Source: CBDVBD01 sp965372135 (GTDB lineage Bacteria > Electryoneota > RPQS01 > CBDVBD01). Taken from it: a DNA stretch of 24,936 bases. The notes beneath the pieces are model-generated. The model made no database searches. It was not told the origin of the DNA and saw only the letters and a program-made list of their open reading frames with translations. The stretch lies in contig CBDVBD010000031.1 in NCBI GenBank assembly GCA_965372135.1, positions 1-24,936 of the forward strand. The letters are read 5' to 3'. Position numbers and translations under genes: made by a program. Within the stretch, counting starts at the first letter, position 1; each line of letters begins with the position of its first letter. Positions 1-7,910 of this stretch are shown in pieces.

Positions 1-1415
1 ATAGCCAATATGATACCTAACAGATACAGGCTGAAAACCACATTCCCGGCAGATGCACCGAAAAAGACTCCTGCAACCAACACGTACACCGGCAATCGGG
101 CACTGCAGGACATCAAGGGAACAAGTAGGGTGGTCAGAATTCGATCCCGTCGAGATTCCAAGGTTCGCGTAGCCATGATGGCAGGCACATTACAACCGAA
201 ACCCATCAGTAACGGGATAAAGGACTTACCGTGTAATCCCAAGGTATGCATCACTTTGTCCATGATGAAGGCTGCTCGCGCCATATAGCCGGAGTCTTCC
301 AGGACAGAAATTCCCAAGAATAGGATCATGATGTTCGGCAGGAACACCAACACCCCTCCGACACCACTGATGATGCCATCCACAATCAATTCACGCAGAA
401 TGGAGTCGGGTAGGACGACCATCATCATATCACCCAGCCAACCCACTCCGGCTGCAATCCAAACTTGGGGATAGGCACCCAATGTAAATGTCAGTTGAAA
501 TAACCCCCACATGAAGAGGAAAAATATCGGAAAACCCAACAGGCGATTGGTTAATACCATGTCGATGCGATCGCTGACAGTTTGCCGCTGCTCTTTGGTC
601 ATCCGAACCGTTTCACGTAAGGCACCGGCGATAAAACCGTACCTGCGGTCGGTAAAGATGGTTTCGCCATCGTCGTCGAATATCTCTTCCAGGTGTTGAC
701 GGCTGGTTTCAGCCTGGTCAAGAATTGCTTTTCTGCCCTGCAAATCCAAGCGCTTCTTTATCACCGAATCGTTTTCCAGCAGCTTAACCGCCAGCCATCT
801 TGGCGAGAAATGATTGGCCAATTCATCGGACGATTTCATTACATTTTGAATCGCCTCTATTTCATCTTCCACTTCGGTACCGTAGGGCAATTGCAAATAC
901 CGTGATCTGCTTTCGGCTTTTTCAAGAACAAGGTTCACGGTTTCCATCAACTTGTCGATACCCCTGCCCCGATGCCCAACCGTTGGGACCATGGGGATTC
1001 CAAGCATTTTGGATAAGTGAGGGTAATCAACCTCAAGCCCTTTGTGCTGAGCTTCATCAAACATATTTAGAGCAACTACAATGGGCGCACCAAGTTCGAT
1101 TAGCTGGGTGGTCAGATACAGATTTCTTTCCAGGTTTCCGGCATCCACCACATGGATTACCAGATCAGGCTTTCCTTCGATAATGTAATCCCGCGCGATT
1201 ACTTCTTCCAAGGTATAGGCTGATAAACTATAAGTGCCGGGCAGGTCTATTATATGGAACTCGTTTCCGTTGAAATTCGCCACACCTTCCTTCTTCTCAA
1301 CAGTAACGCCGCCCCAGTTTCCGACTTTTTGACGGGAACCGGTCAAGTGGTTGAATAGTGTGGTCTTCCCACTATTGGGATTGCCGGCTAAAGCTATGGT
1401 GTATTTAGACTTCAT
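1..1415 (-). CDS. feoB: Ferrous iron transporter FeoB, N-terminal 471 residues (runs off left edge)
   Basis: FeoB is the inner-membrane Fe(II) permease with a cytosolic G domain. Reading the minus strand from the ATG at 1413-1415, residues near the N-terminus give the G1 loop GNPNSGKTTLFN, then GNWGGVTVEKKEG (G2 region) and DLPGTYSLSAYTLEE (G3), followed by a helical region and the first membrane Gate segments (for example LLGFPIFFLFMWGLF, then GVGGVLVFLPNIMILF and GFGCNVPAIMATRTLE). The frame stays open to base 1, so the C-terminal part lies outside the window. The start ATG overlaps the feoA stop as ATGA, implying translational coupling. Family assignment is very secure; whether the rest is intact cannot be seen. 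Confidence 0.97.
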   Translation of the reverse strand, partial: MKSKYTIALAGNPNSGKTTLFNHLTGSRQKVGNWGGVTVEKKEGVANFNGNEFHIIDLPGTYSLSAYTLEEVIARDYIIEGKPDLVIHVVDAGNLERNLYLTTQLIELGAPIVVALNMFDEAQHKGLEVDYPHLSKMLGIPMVPTVGHRGRGIDKLMETVNLVLEKAESRSRYLQLPYGTEVEDEIEAIQNVMKSSDELANHFSPRWLAVKLLENDSVIKKRLDLQGRKAILDQAETSRQHLEEIFDDDGETIFTDRRYGFIAGALRETVRMTKEQRQTVSDRIDMVLTNRLLGFPIFFLFMWGLFQLTFTLGAYPQVWIAAGVGWLGDMMMVVLPDSILRELIVDGIISGVGGVLVFLPNIMILFLGISVLEDSGYMARAAFIMDKVMHTLGLHGKSFIPLLMGFGCNVPAIMATRTLESRRDRILTTLLVPLMSCSARLPVYVLVAGVFFGASAGNVVFSLYLLGIILA

Positions 1416-1663
1416 GGTTTGGTTGTTTTCAACACCTGAACAACTAAATTGTTCGCTTCTTCTACTCGTAGGCTTAGATGATATCCCTTTATCACTAATT
1501 CCATGGGGTCGCGAAGGGGGGCATATTTATGAATGGTGATTTCGGCACCTTTTATCAATCCCATTTCCAACAGGCGCTTCTTAAACGCCCCTTTCCCTTC
1601 GATCTTCTTTATTCTTACACTGTCACCTTCTTTACAGGAGGAAAGTCTGACGGTTTCTAACAA
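1412..1663 (-). CDS. feoA: FeoA, ferrous iron transport accessory protein
   Basis: This is an 83-residue single SH3-like FeoA domain, the usual size for the family, with the typical run EGDSVRIKKIEG followed by RLLEMGLIKGAEI and a C-terminal LRVEEANNLVV strand. FeoA is a small cytosolic partner thought to support FeoB. The start is a TTG at 1661-1663: the frame is closed by a TAA just upstream, and a GGGAG sits nine bases ahead of the TTG. The stop overlaps the feoB start by four bases. A TATATT (1688-1693 on the complement) lies in the gap to the upstream regulator gene, but without a good -35 box, so a separate feoAB promoter is possible but unproven. Iron control is likely given the two metalloregulator genes upstream. 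Confidence 0.95.
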   Translation of the reverse strand: MLETVRLSSCKEGDSVRIKKIEGKGAFKKRLLEMGLIKGAEITIHKYAPLRDPMELVIKGYHLSLRVEEANNLVVQVLKTTKP

Positions 1664-1707
1664 CGCTCGTTACTCCCAGTTAAACATAATATAATCAATA
1701 TGGCACA

Positions 1708-2430
1708 TCAGGAAACAGGAGATTTTGAAGTATCCGGCTGGTGATTTGAAATGGTTACCATAATCTTGCGCACCATTCTATGCCCCAAAGCGACTCTGGA
1801 TCCTTTTATTGCTAACACTACCTGTCCCATTCCACGATTACGGATTACCTCTCCAACGCTACCGGGGTACATCCCCAAAGATTCTAAATGTTTGTTGAGG
1901 TGTCTGCCTCCAGTAATTTCCACCACAGTGAAACTCTCACCTTCAGGAACTCGATGGAGTGATATCGCATCTTCCTTTGCACCGAAACATTCCGGGCAAA
2001 TCCCATACATCTCCATCTTGTGTTGGATCAGACGAAATCCGTGGTTACGAGCGATAATATTTTGGATTTGCTCCAATTGGTTATCCTCGAATTCTAATAT
2101 CCTGCGACACCGTAAACAAATCAGGTGGTCGTGGTGTTCGCCGATGTGCTGGTGTTCATATCGCACAACATCGTCGGCGAATGAGCGTTCCTGTGCGATA
2201 CCGTATTCACACAGTAGTTGCATTATACGACTGATAGTGGTTACACTGATTTCCACTCCTTTGCGCTTTAGTTCCTTCATGATGTCATCGACGGACAGAT
2301 GCTGTTCGGTGGAAAAGAATACGTCCAACACCGCATCACGTTGTTCCGACATCCTCAAGCCATTTTGGCGGAATATGGATTGAAACTCCTGTTTGATCTT
2401 GGCGTTCAGTTCTTCAGCACTTCGACTCAT
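1708..2430 (-). CDS. Fur-family metalloregulator fused to a C-terminal FeoA/SH3-like domain
   Basis: This 240-residue protein has two parts. Residues about 10-150 are a Fur-type repressor: a winged-helix DNA-binding region (RMSEQRDAVLDVFF, then ISVTTISRIMQLLCEYGIAQ), a His-rich metal region (HQHIGEHHDHLICLRC, about 94-108) and two zinc-type Cys pairs, C105/C108 and C145/C148. Residues about 157-227 look like a FeoA domain (VPEGESFTVVEITGG, then LESLGMYPGSVGEVIRN and ALGHRMVRKIMV). Normal Fur proteins are about 130-150 residues, so the extra domain is a real extension, not a start error. SH3-like FeoA domains occur at the C-terminus of DtxR regulators; this appears to be the Fur counterpart. 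An AAAGGTGACAC sequence precedes the ATG. It lies 59 bases after the DtxR gene and 44 before feoA, so it is likely part of the iron block. The metal sensed is not readable. Confidence 0.9.
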   Translation of the reverse strand: MSRSAEELNAKIKQEFQSIFRQNGLRMSEQRDAVLDVFFSTEQHLSVDDIMKELKRKGVEISVTTISRIMQLLCEYGIAQERSFADDVVRYEHQHIGEHHDHLICLRCRRILEFEDNQLEQIQNIIARNHGFRLIQHKMEMYGICPECFGAKEDAISLHRVPEGESFTVVEITGGRHLNKHLESLGMYPGSVGEVIRNRGMGQVVLAIKGSRVALGHRMVRKIMVTISNHQPDTSKSPVS

Positions 2431-2489
2431 GTGTCACCTTTCAAATCCGAAATATTTTCAGAATGTTCAGTTAGCGCAGAAAGTACATT

Positions 2490-2981
2490 TTAATTAGGTG
2501 ATTTTATTGGACATCCTTCGCAGGGGATTCGTCCTTCACCATTTGCCTGGCATTGTTTGAATTGATCAAGCCATAAGGGACTTCCACGAGGGCACTCTTC
2601 TACGAATTCTATGAAATCCAATAATTTATCAGATGTTTCCGGGGTGATGACATGTTCGATCAAGCAGGCGTCCGCTTCAGCAGCGTCATAGTCAACCCCA
2701 AGGATTTCCACCAAGAAATACCTGACAAGTTGATGGCGACGGGTTAAGGCTTCCCCCAGTTCCTGCCCCTCAGCCGTGAGGTTGACATACCCGAATTTCT
2801 GATGGTTTACCAGGTTCAGTTTTTTCAAGTTCTTGATCGCGGTGGAAGCGCTGGATGCCGTCACTCCACGTTCTGTGGCAATATCTTTGACACGAGCTAC
2901 TCGGTTTTCCTTCTGAAGTCTGAAGATGATTTCAATATACTCCTGAGTGGTCGTATCGTAGTCTGTTAATGGTTTCATCAT
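2490..2981 (-). CDS. DtxR/MntR-family metal-dependent transcriptional regulator
   Basis: This 163-residue protein begins with a winged-helix domain (TQEYIEIIFRLQKENRVARVK, residues about 12-32, then GVTASSASTAIKNLKKLNLV) and continues with the DtxR dimerisation and metal region (LTRRHQLVRYFLVEILGVD, then ADACLIEHVITPET with the expected E and H ligands). It ends near residue 163 with a Cys-containing tail (ECPRGSPLW, C..GEGRIPCEGCP) and has no C-terminal SH3 domain. That domain instead appears fused to the neighbouring Fur protein. Two adjacent ATG codons are possible starts; neither has a clear Shine-Dalgarno sequence. The promoter and paired operator boxes just upstream indicate autoregulation. 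Whether it senses iron or manganese is not clear; the feo neighbours favour iron. Confidence 0.93.
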   Translation of the reverse strand: MMKPLTDYDTTTQEYIEIIFRLQKENRVARVKDIATERGVTASSASTAIKNLKKLNLVNHQKFGYVNLTAEGQELGEALTRRHQLVRYFLVEILGVDYDAAEADACLIEHVITPETSDKLLDFIEFVEECPRGSPLWLDQFKQCQANGEGRIPCEGCPIKSPN

Positions 2982-2988
2982 GGGCGAG

Positions 2989-3021
2989 TTTGATTAGTCA
3001 AACATTTTTAGATTAATCAAA
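2989..3021. promoter_or_regulatory. Tandem operator boxes at the DtxR promoter
   Basis: Two 14-base boxes, TTTGATTAGTCAAA (2989-3002) and TTAGATTAATCAAA (3008-3021), differ at only two positions and are centred 19 bases apart. Each is close to a palindrome. They cover the interval from the -10 box to just before the DtxR start codon, the expected place for an autorepressor site. Binding by the adjacent DtxR protein is inferred. Confidence 0.65.
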
Positions 3022-3048
3022 TATACAAAAATATGCCTACAGAATCAA
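3020..3048 (-). promoter_or_regulatory. Promoter of the DtxR/Fur-FeoA iron block
   Basis: On the minus strand there is TTGATT, a 17-base spacer and TATATT. The -10 box overlaps the second operator box by two bases. The transcript would start about 30 bases ahead of the DtxR ATG. Confidence 0.65.
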
Positions 3049-3102
3049 GAGAAATGTGCCTTATTTTTTTCCAATAAGCTGAATCCAGATTTCAAACATA
3101 CG

Positions 3103-3134
3103 AAAAGGGCTTGGGTAGATTCCCAAGCCCTTTT
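3103..3134 (-). terminator. Intrinsic terminator after the 11-haem cytochrome gene
   Basis: A perfect 13-base stem (3103-3115 with 3122-3134) with a six-base loop lies 22 bases past the stop of the cytochrome c/b gene. The base of the stem is A/T-rich, giving a TTTT run on the minus strand. The symmetrical A and T flanks could also stop plus-strand transcripts. Confidence 0.8.
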
Positions 3135-3156
3135 AGTTTTAACACCACTTGGCGAC

Positions 3157-5121
3157 TTATGTCTCACTTTGTTGTATGGAGGAATCTGTCGCTAATATAG
3201 ATGAATCAGCCTTATCATTGTCCGTTTTACTGTCAAGTTCATCCTTCAATATCGGGTCGTCAGGGTGTTCGTGTTCGTACATATCTTTAGGCATCTTCCC
3301 CGTCAACCAAGCCGGGTTCATTGGATACACACTGGGGCTAAAAACAGTGGAGTAGAGATGCCAGATCAGAATGGACAAGGACGCTAACCAGGCTTCATAA
3401 TAGTGTATTACCAACATGACATCCAGGAATCCTTTTGGGAACCATTGCACGGCGATATTATCGAACCACAGGAAAAATCCCGTGAATATCATTACCACCG
3501 TCCCCCACGCCAATGCCCAATATTCTGCCTTTTCAACGTAACTGAATCGTCCGAACATTGGTTTCTGCTTGCTCAGATCCAGATTGTATTTTATCGATTG
3601 ACCAAACTGGGCAAAATCTTGTTTCTTGGGGAAAATATCCCTAAAAAACCCACGACCTCTGGGGCTCCAAAGGTAGAGGAAATGCCACACCGATGTAAAA
3701 ACAAAGAGACCTGCAGCCACCCGATGAAGAATTCCCCGCAATGGGAATCCACCCTCCCAACCGAAAAATAATATCACCCACCAGGATTCAGAATAACGCA
3801 GTGAAAATCCGGTGATCACCAGCACTATGAACGTGATCATCAAGAAGTTGTGCTGCCACAATTCGTTGAAGTTCATTCGTCGTACTTGAGGGCGGGACAG
3901 TACGTTAAGCACTTGTTTACGAAGATCAATCAACCAATGAATCACCATCAAACCAATGATGACCACTATGGCGATGATATAGACGTTCTTGAAAACTTCC
4001 GCCACCGGATTCTGCTCGACGTCGGGTGACGCGTGGATATCAGACAGCGCCATCTCTTCTGAGATACCGGGATGGCATCTACCACAGGTCTCCTGAAGAT
4101 TAGCAGGATTCGTCGATGATGAAGGGTCTGAACCTGGCAAAATGCGATGGGCTCCATGACAGGATGCGCAATTTGCAACTGTAAGATCGCCAGCTTTACT
4201 CTTTAAGCCATGATAGCTATCGACAAAGCTCTTTAGCCTTCCGATAGGAAGACCATATTTTTCGTTGAGGTAAGCAGACTCGTGGCACGGGGAGCACGTA
4301 GATTCGGCAACACGGGCGGGACTTACTGGCGAGCGAGGATCGGTGGGAGAAATAATCCCGTGTTCACCGTGGCAGTGGGTACAAACCGGTGAATCGGTTT
4401 CGCCACGCGCAGTAAACTTACCATGAATCCCTTCCCAATAATCGCTTTCGATGCTCCGATGGCATTTACCACAGGTATATGGGATATTAAAATGATTAAT
4501 AGGAGATTCCGGGTCACCGGGTCCAAGGATGCGGTGGGCAGTGCCTTCGGCTGAATGACAATCGTTGCAGGTTGCAGCCACATAGATTCCACCTAATGAA
4601 GCCTTGCCATGAACACTGCTCATGTAAACTTCAACTGGCTTTTGGAAGTAGATTTCATGTTTGGTAGTTAAATCAAGATCCTCATGACACCTGCCGCAAG
4701 TTTCGGGAAGATTCATGGGGTGCACGCGGGAATACTTCTCGCTGGAAGGTAGGATATCGTGCCTACCGTGACAATCGGCACAAGTTGGGATGTCCTCGCC
4801 CACACCAACTCTCAGCCGACCATGCCACTTATAGATCTCCTCATCTTCCGCGTGACACTCCCCGCAATTCACCGCCGGAAGCTCATCATCATGGGGAAGT
4901 TCAGTAATGCTAGTGTGACAATCAGTGCAGGACATGCCTGAATGCGATGAATTTTCCAACGTTTTGTCAATAGTCTTTCCAATTTCCCCAACGGCGACAT
5001 TGTGGCATTCGATGCATTCATCCACCGTGATTGCTAATGCAGTGTTTGCCACAATGAATATCACAGGAAAGATCGCAATAACAGCGCTTTGAAGCAATTT
5101 ACCCAAATATTTCACTCTCAT
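3157..5121 (-). CDS. Fused 11-haem periplasmic cytochrome c / membrane cytochrome b protein
   Basis: This 654-residue protein has a signal peptide (residues 1-30, ending VANTALA) and then 11 CXXCH haem c sites between about residues 36 and 350, in the order CIECH, CTDCH, CGECH, CADCH, CGRCH, CNDCH, CGKCH, CTHCH, CSPCH, CASCH, CGRCH. Five hydrophobic helices follow (about 380-400, 427-442, 466-484, 536-553, 570-592) with His residues in the helices (IHWL, ILHRV, SVWHFLYLW, IHYYEAW, LIWHLYS), as in di-haem cytochrome b561/hydrogenase b-type subunits. It probably passes electrons between the quinone pool and periplasmic partners; direction is unknown. An upstream ATG at 5184 would add 21 residues before the signal peptide, but only the ATG at 5121 has an AAGG-type ribosome site. 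The acidic/Ser-rich tail of about 40 residues has no recognised motif. It has its own promoter and terminator. Confidence 0.93.
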   Translation of the reverse strand: MRVKYLGKLLQSAVIAIFPVIFIVANTALAITVDECIECHNVAVGEIGKTIDKTLENSSHSGMSCTDCHTSITELPHDDELPAVNCGECHAEDEEIYKWHGRLRVGVGEDIPTCADCHGRHDILPSSEKYSRVHPMNLPETCGRCHEDLDLTTKHEIYFQKPVEVYMSSVHGKASLGGIYVAATCNDCHSAEGTAHRILGPGDPESPINHFNIPYTCGKCHRSIESDYWEGIHGKFTARGETDSPVCTHCHGEHGIISPTDPRSPVSPARVAESTCSPCHESAYLNEKYGLPIGRLKSFVDSYHGLKSKAGDLTVANCASCHGAHRILPGSDPSSSTNPANLQETCGRCHPGISEEMALSDIHASPDVEQNPVAEVFKNVYIIAIVVIIGLMVIHWLIDLRKQVLNVLSRPQVRRMNFNELWQHNFLMITFIVLVITGFSLRYSESWWVILFFGWEGGFPLRGILHRVAAGLFVFTSVWHFLYLWSPRGRGFFRDIFPKKQDFAQFGQSIKYNLDLSKQKPMFGRFSYVEKAEYWALAWGTVVMIFTGFFLWFDNIAVQWFPKGFLDVMLVIHYYEAWLASLSILIWHLYSTVFSPSVYPMNPAWLTGKMPKDMYEHEHPDDPILKDELDSKTDNDKADSSILATDSSIQQSET

Positions 5122-5210
5122 TTGAAACCTTTTTTGTTTGTCAAATGATGGAGTTTTGGAAATGATTATGAAATAGAAAATCATTATAATTCAGAATTTT
5201 CGATCAATCC

Positions 5211-5239
5211 AATATAATGATTTCCATCCACGTTGTCAA
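5211..5239 (-). promoter_or_regulatory. Promoter of the cytochrome c/b gene
   Basis: On the minus strand TTGACA (5234-5239) is followed by a 17-base spacer and TATATT (5211-5216), a near-consensus sigma-70-type promoter. The leader to the chosen start at 5121 is about 80 bases. Its position shows that this gene can be transcribed separately from the Hmc-like operon upstream. Confidence 0.75.
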
Positions 5240-5306
5240 GAGAAATCAATATGGTTCACGACCTTTAGTCACAATCGTGCTCACTCGGGGAATATGGTGC
5301 AAAGAA

Positions 5307-5326
5307 GCCCCGGATTTCTCCGGGAC
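5307..5326 (-). terminator. Terminator of the Hmc-like operon
   Basis: On the minus strand there is an 8-base GC-rich stem (one G-T pair) with a GAAA tetraloop, followed by TTCTTT, 38 bases past the stop of the 13-haem cytochrome. It separates the two electron-transfer units. Confidence 0.7.
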
Positions 5327-5364
5327 TTATCTAAAAAATCACAAGTAGAGACGACTATATATAT

Positions 5365-6501
5365 TTAGTGACGTTCAAGCAGGGAAAAGGGTAAATCCCC
5401 TTCGTGGCACGTTGCGCAGCTAGGTCTTTCATCATACTTCTTTTCCAAATGGCAGCTTTCACAATCGAAGGATGCATGAACTTCACCCAATTTTATACCA
5501 GTGACTTTCTTGTGATCGAATGTTTCGGGATGCCATTGCCTATGGCAGGAAGTACACGCACGGTCGAGTCGTGCAATTCTTCTTCCCCTTGGATGACAAG
5601 CATTACATGCAACTTCTTCATGATATCGACCTAATTCCCAACCTGTTTTGGCATGAGTGAACCGAGCTGCTTCTTTTATTTGGTGACACTTTTCACAAGC
5701 ATCTTCTTCATGACAGGAAATACAGGGATCATGATGCTCTTCAAACGTTTTTTCACCAACCAGACGCATTTCTGGTGGAGTATGACAGGTTGCACAATCT
5801 TGACCTACATGGCAATCATCGCATGTTAATCCATAAATTTCCGCATGTTGATCATGAAAAAAGGTAACATATGGACCTTCATCCAAATCCGTTTTGTATA
5901 TTTTCTTATCCGGTAAGTGGATATGCGGGCGATGTGCGTCCTTAATTTCTTGATCAGTATAGGTTATAGGTGTTCCAATTTCTTCCGGACGTTTCCTAGC
6001 ATGGCAAACTTCACAGGCGGTATCGTGGCTCCATTCCTGGTGGCAAGCTATACATTGCCGATGGTACGCACCTTTCAGACCAGGCTGACGCAGATTGCCG
6101 GGATTGACTCCCTCTGTGCTATGGCATTCAATACATGGGGGAATCTCACCGGGTGGAGTATAATGATGGCACTCCATACATCCGGTGCCCATCTCCGACA
6201 TATGGGCGTGTGCATTATGAGCAAAAACAACCGGATAGTACTGATTTTCAATTTCATTTATGACAAACATTTCAGGGCTTTCGGCGGTTGTATGCACTGT
6301 GGTCATTTCCCATCCGTGACGCGGGCAATGCTGGAGGCAAGGATTTTCAATGGTTGGTTTATCGCATACATGACAATCACTACAAGGTGTCTGGAATTCA
6401 TCATCTAAATATTCTTCAGAAATTTGAGGATACCCAGTTTGAAAGATGACGAATGCACAAGCCACAAATGCTATGACGATCGACACAAAAATTTTAGGCA
6501 T
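5365..6501 (-). CDS. 13-haem periplasmic class III-type cytochrome c of an Hmc-like complex
   Basis: This 378-residue protein has an N-terminal signal or anchor helix (IFVSIVIAFVACAFVIF) followed by 13 CXXCH haem sites: CSDCH, CMECH, CIECH, CIACH, CEVCH, CDDCH, CATCH, CISCH, CEKCH, CNACH, CTSCH, CESCH, CATCH. The first lies in a Cys-rich stretch with further CXXC-like cysteines (CHVCDKP, CLQHCPRHG). Many extra His residues can supply the second haem ligands, as in cytochrome c3 and HmcA-type proteins. CCGGAGTAAGAA precedes the ATG. The gene is last in an operon after an FeS protein, an NrfD protein and a one-helix protein, so it is probably the periplasmic electron acceptor or donor of that membrane complex. 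Haem number is directly readable; the partner is inferred. Confidence 0.93.
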   Translation of the reverse strand: MPKIFVSIVIAFVACAFVIFQTGYPQISEEYLDDEFQTPCSDCHVCDKPTIENPCLQHCPRHGWEMTTVHTTAESPEMFVINEIENQYYPVVFAHNAHAHMSEMGTGCMECHHYTPPGEIPPCIECHSTEGVNPGNLRQPGLKGAYHRQCIACHQEWSHDTACEVCHARKRPEEIGTPITYTDQEIKDAHRPHIHLPDKKIYKTDLDEGPYVTFFHDQHAEIYGLTCDDCHVGQDCATCHTPPEMRLVGEKTFEEHHDPCISCHEEDACEKCHQIKEAARFTHAKTGWELGRYHEEVACNACHPRGRRIARLDRACTSCHRQWHPETFDHKKVTGIKLGEVHASFDCESCHLEKKYDERPSCATCHEGDLPFSLLERH

Positions 6502-6533
6502 TTCTTACTCCGGAAATGTAATGCAATCAGATT

Positions 6534-6662
6534 TTAACTGTCCTTTTTTTGTTTACCCCGGCTCAGGAATTCCCAGAATACCGTGAAAAGGATGATGAAG
6601 ACGACGGCAAGGATATATTCGACGCCTTTTATAAATTGAATAAAATCGTAGAGAGTGTGCAT
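6534..6662 (-). CDS. 42-residue single-helix membrane protein, HmcD-like by position
   Basis: This short frame encodes a 42-residue protein starting MHTLYDFIQFIKGVEYI, with one hydrophobic helix (about residues 14-30, ILAVVFIILFTVFW) and a basic tail ending KQKKDS. An AAGGGAG sequence lies eight bases ahead of the ATG. It fills the gap between the NrfD gene (24 bases) and the 13-haem cytochrome gene (32 bases), in the same direction. The Desulfovibrio hmc operon also has a tiny membrane protein (HmcD) next to its NrfD-like subunit, so this is probably a small structural subunit. Sequence homology cannot be judged at this length. Confidence 0.75.
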   Translation of the reverse strand: MHTLYDFIQFIKGVEYILAVVFIILFTVFWEFLSRGKQKKDS

Positions 6663-6686
6663 AAGAAAATCTCCCTTAGGTTGCCT

Positions 6687-7910
6687 TTAGTGAGGTTCGA
6701 AATCCGGATGATCGTACAGCACTGGCATCCGATTAACAATCCAACGGAAGGTCAGCAATCCGACTGTGATGATGGTGATGGTGACGGTAAATTCCATCCA
6801 ATGGGGAAAATACCTCTCCTCCAGTTGCCAATTGAAGGTGATGATGGATACATTTAAGCGGTTGAAAACAACCCCCAGAATTGTCCAAATAGCAGTGAAT
6901 CGCACTAACTTTGCACTTTTGTTGCGGACGGCTATGGCAAACACAAATGCAGGAAGCAGGACAAAGCCAATCATTTCCACCAAAAACAATAGTCCGTAAT
7001 TAGTGCCAAGATGATGCCAGGTGTTTCCGTGAGCCACCCCTATCCATTTCATGCAGAAATAGGTCATTAATAATGCCGAAGCCGCTTTGCCGAGACCGAG
7101 GGTCAGTCGGTCAAACTTGGCGATGAAATTGGGATCAAGCTGGTGGTGAAAAACCCTATGGGACATCATACTTTCAAAGATCACCATGGTTATACCGGCG
7201 ATGATAGCTGATACAAAAAAGAACACAGTAATGAAGGGCGAATACCATAGTGGATGCACTTTTGCCGGCGCTAACAGGAATAATCCTCCCAAGGCTGATT
7301 GATGTAGTGTGGACAGGATTGCGCCGAAGATAGTGGCTCCAATGGTCACTGATACCACAAACTTTCGCCATTTCTTCCAATTCAGCCATTCAAAGATAGC
7401 TGGACAGAATTCCACGAATTGGCAGGATAAATACAATGCCACGTGCCACCCAACCAGGAACATCACTGATGTAACACCGTAAGAGACAAACATTGGATAA
7501 GGCAACCGCCAGGGACGTCCCAGGTCAAAGCACAACCCCACCACCACGAAGAAATATCCGAGAAAACCAGTTAGAATTGCTGGTTTAACGATGGGACGGT
7601 ATTCTTTCATTCCGAAAATATAGACCGCGGTGCCTAAGGTAAAACCACCCGCCGCCAGAGCAACACCACACAGGACATCGAACCCAATCCACAAGCCCCA
7701 CGGGTAGGTATCGGTAAGATTGGTGGTGGCATCAAGACCCTGGGTAAAGCGGATGAAAGCCACTGGGATACCCACGCAAAGGATGATGGCAGCGACAATA
7801 TTGAAAGGGGTGATGAGCGACTTAAGATATTCAGGAAACGTCATCCCCAGGAACATTTTCTCCCGGAACCATGTTTTGAAATCCACCGGTTGTAGTGCAT
7901 TAGCGTTCAT
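6687..7910 (-). CDS. NrfD/HybB/HmcC-type polytopic membrane subunit (quinone-interacting)
   Basis: This 407-residue membrane protein has about ten hydrophobic helices, for example NIVAAIILCVGIPVAFIRF, FDVLCGVALAAGGFTLG, GFLGYFFVVVGLCFDLG and LLFLVEMIGFVLLPAFVF. Segments such as YPWGLWIGFD near residue 70, DLGRPWRLPYP and HPLWYSPFITVFFF match the NrfD/HybB superfamily, which carries no cofactor and exchanges electrons with quinones through a partner FeS protein. Its length is typical of HybB/HmcC. The start overlaps the stop of the upstream Tat-exported FeS gene as ATGA, strongly implying one complex. It is probably the integral membrane core, with the 13-haem cytochrome on the periplasmic side. 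Confidence 0.93.
   Translation of the reverse strand: MNANALQPVDFKTWFREKMFLGMTFPEYLKSLITPFNIVAAIILCVGIPVAFIRFTQGLDATTNLTDTYPWGLWIGFDVLCGVALAAGGFTLGTAVYIFGMKEYRPIVKPAILTGFLGYFFVVVGLCFDLGRPWRLPYPMFVSYGVTSVMFLVGWHVALYLSCQFVEFCPAIFEWLNWKKWRKFVVSVTIGATIFGAILSTLHQSALGGLFLLAPAKVHPLWYSPFITVFFFVSAIIAGITMVIFESMMSHRVFHHQLDPNFIAKFDRLTLGLGKAASALLMTYFCMKWIGVAHGNTWHHLGTNYGLLFLVEMIGFVLLPAFVFAIAVRNKSAKLVRFTAIWTILGVVFNRLNVSIITFNWQLEERYFPHWMEFTVTITIITVGLLTFRWIVNRMPVLYDHPDFEPH

Noticed and set aside
1751..2383. Long plus-strand open frame opposite the Fur-FeoA gene
   Set aside because: It is antisense to a clear two-domain protein, has no ribosome site and shows no recognisable domains.
5917..6408. Plus-strand frame of 163 residues opposite the 13-haem cytochrome
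   Set aside because: It mirrors the Cys/His codons of the cytochrome gene; no family features of its own.
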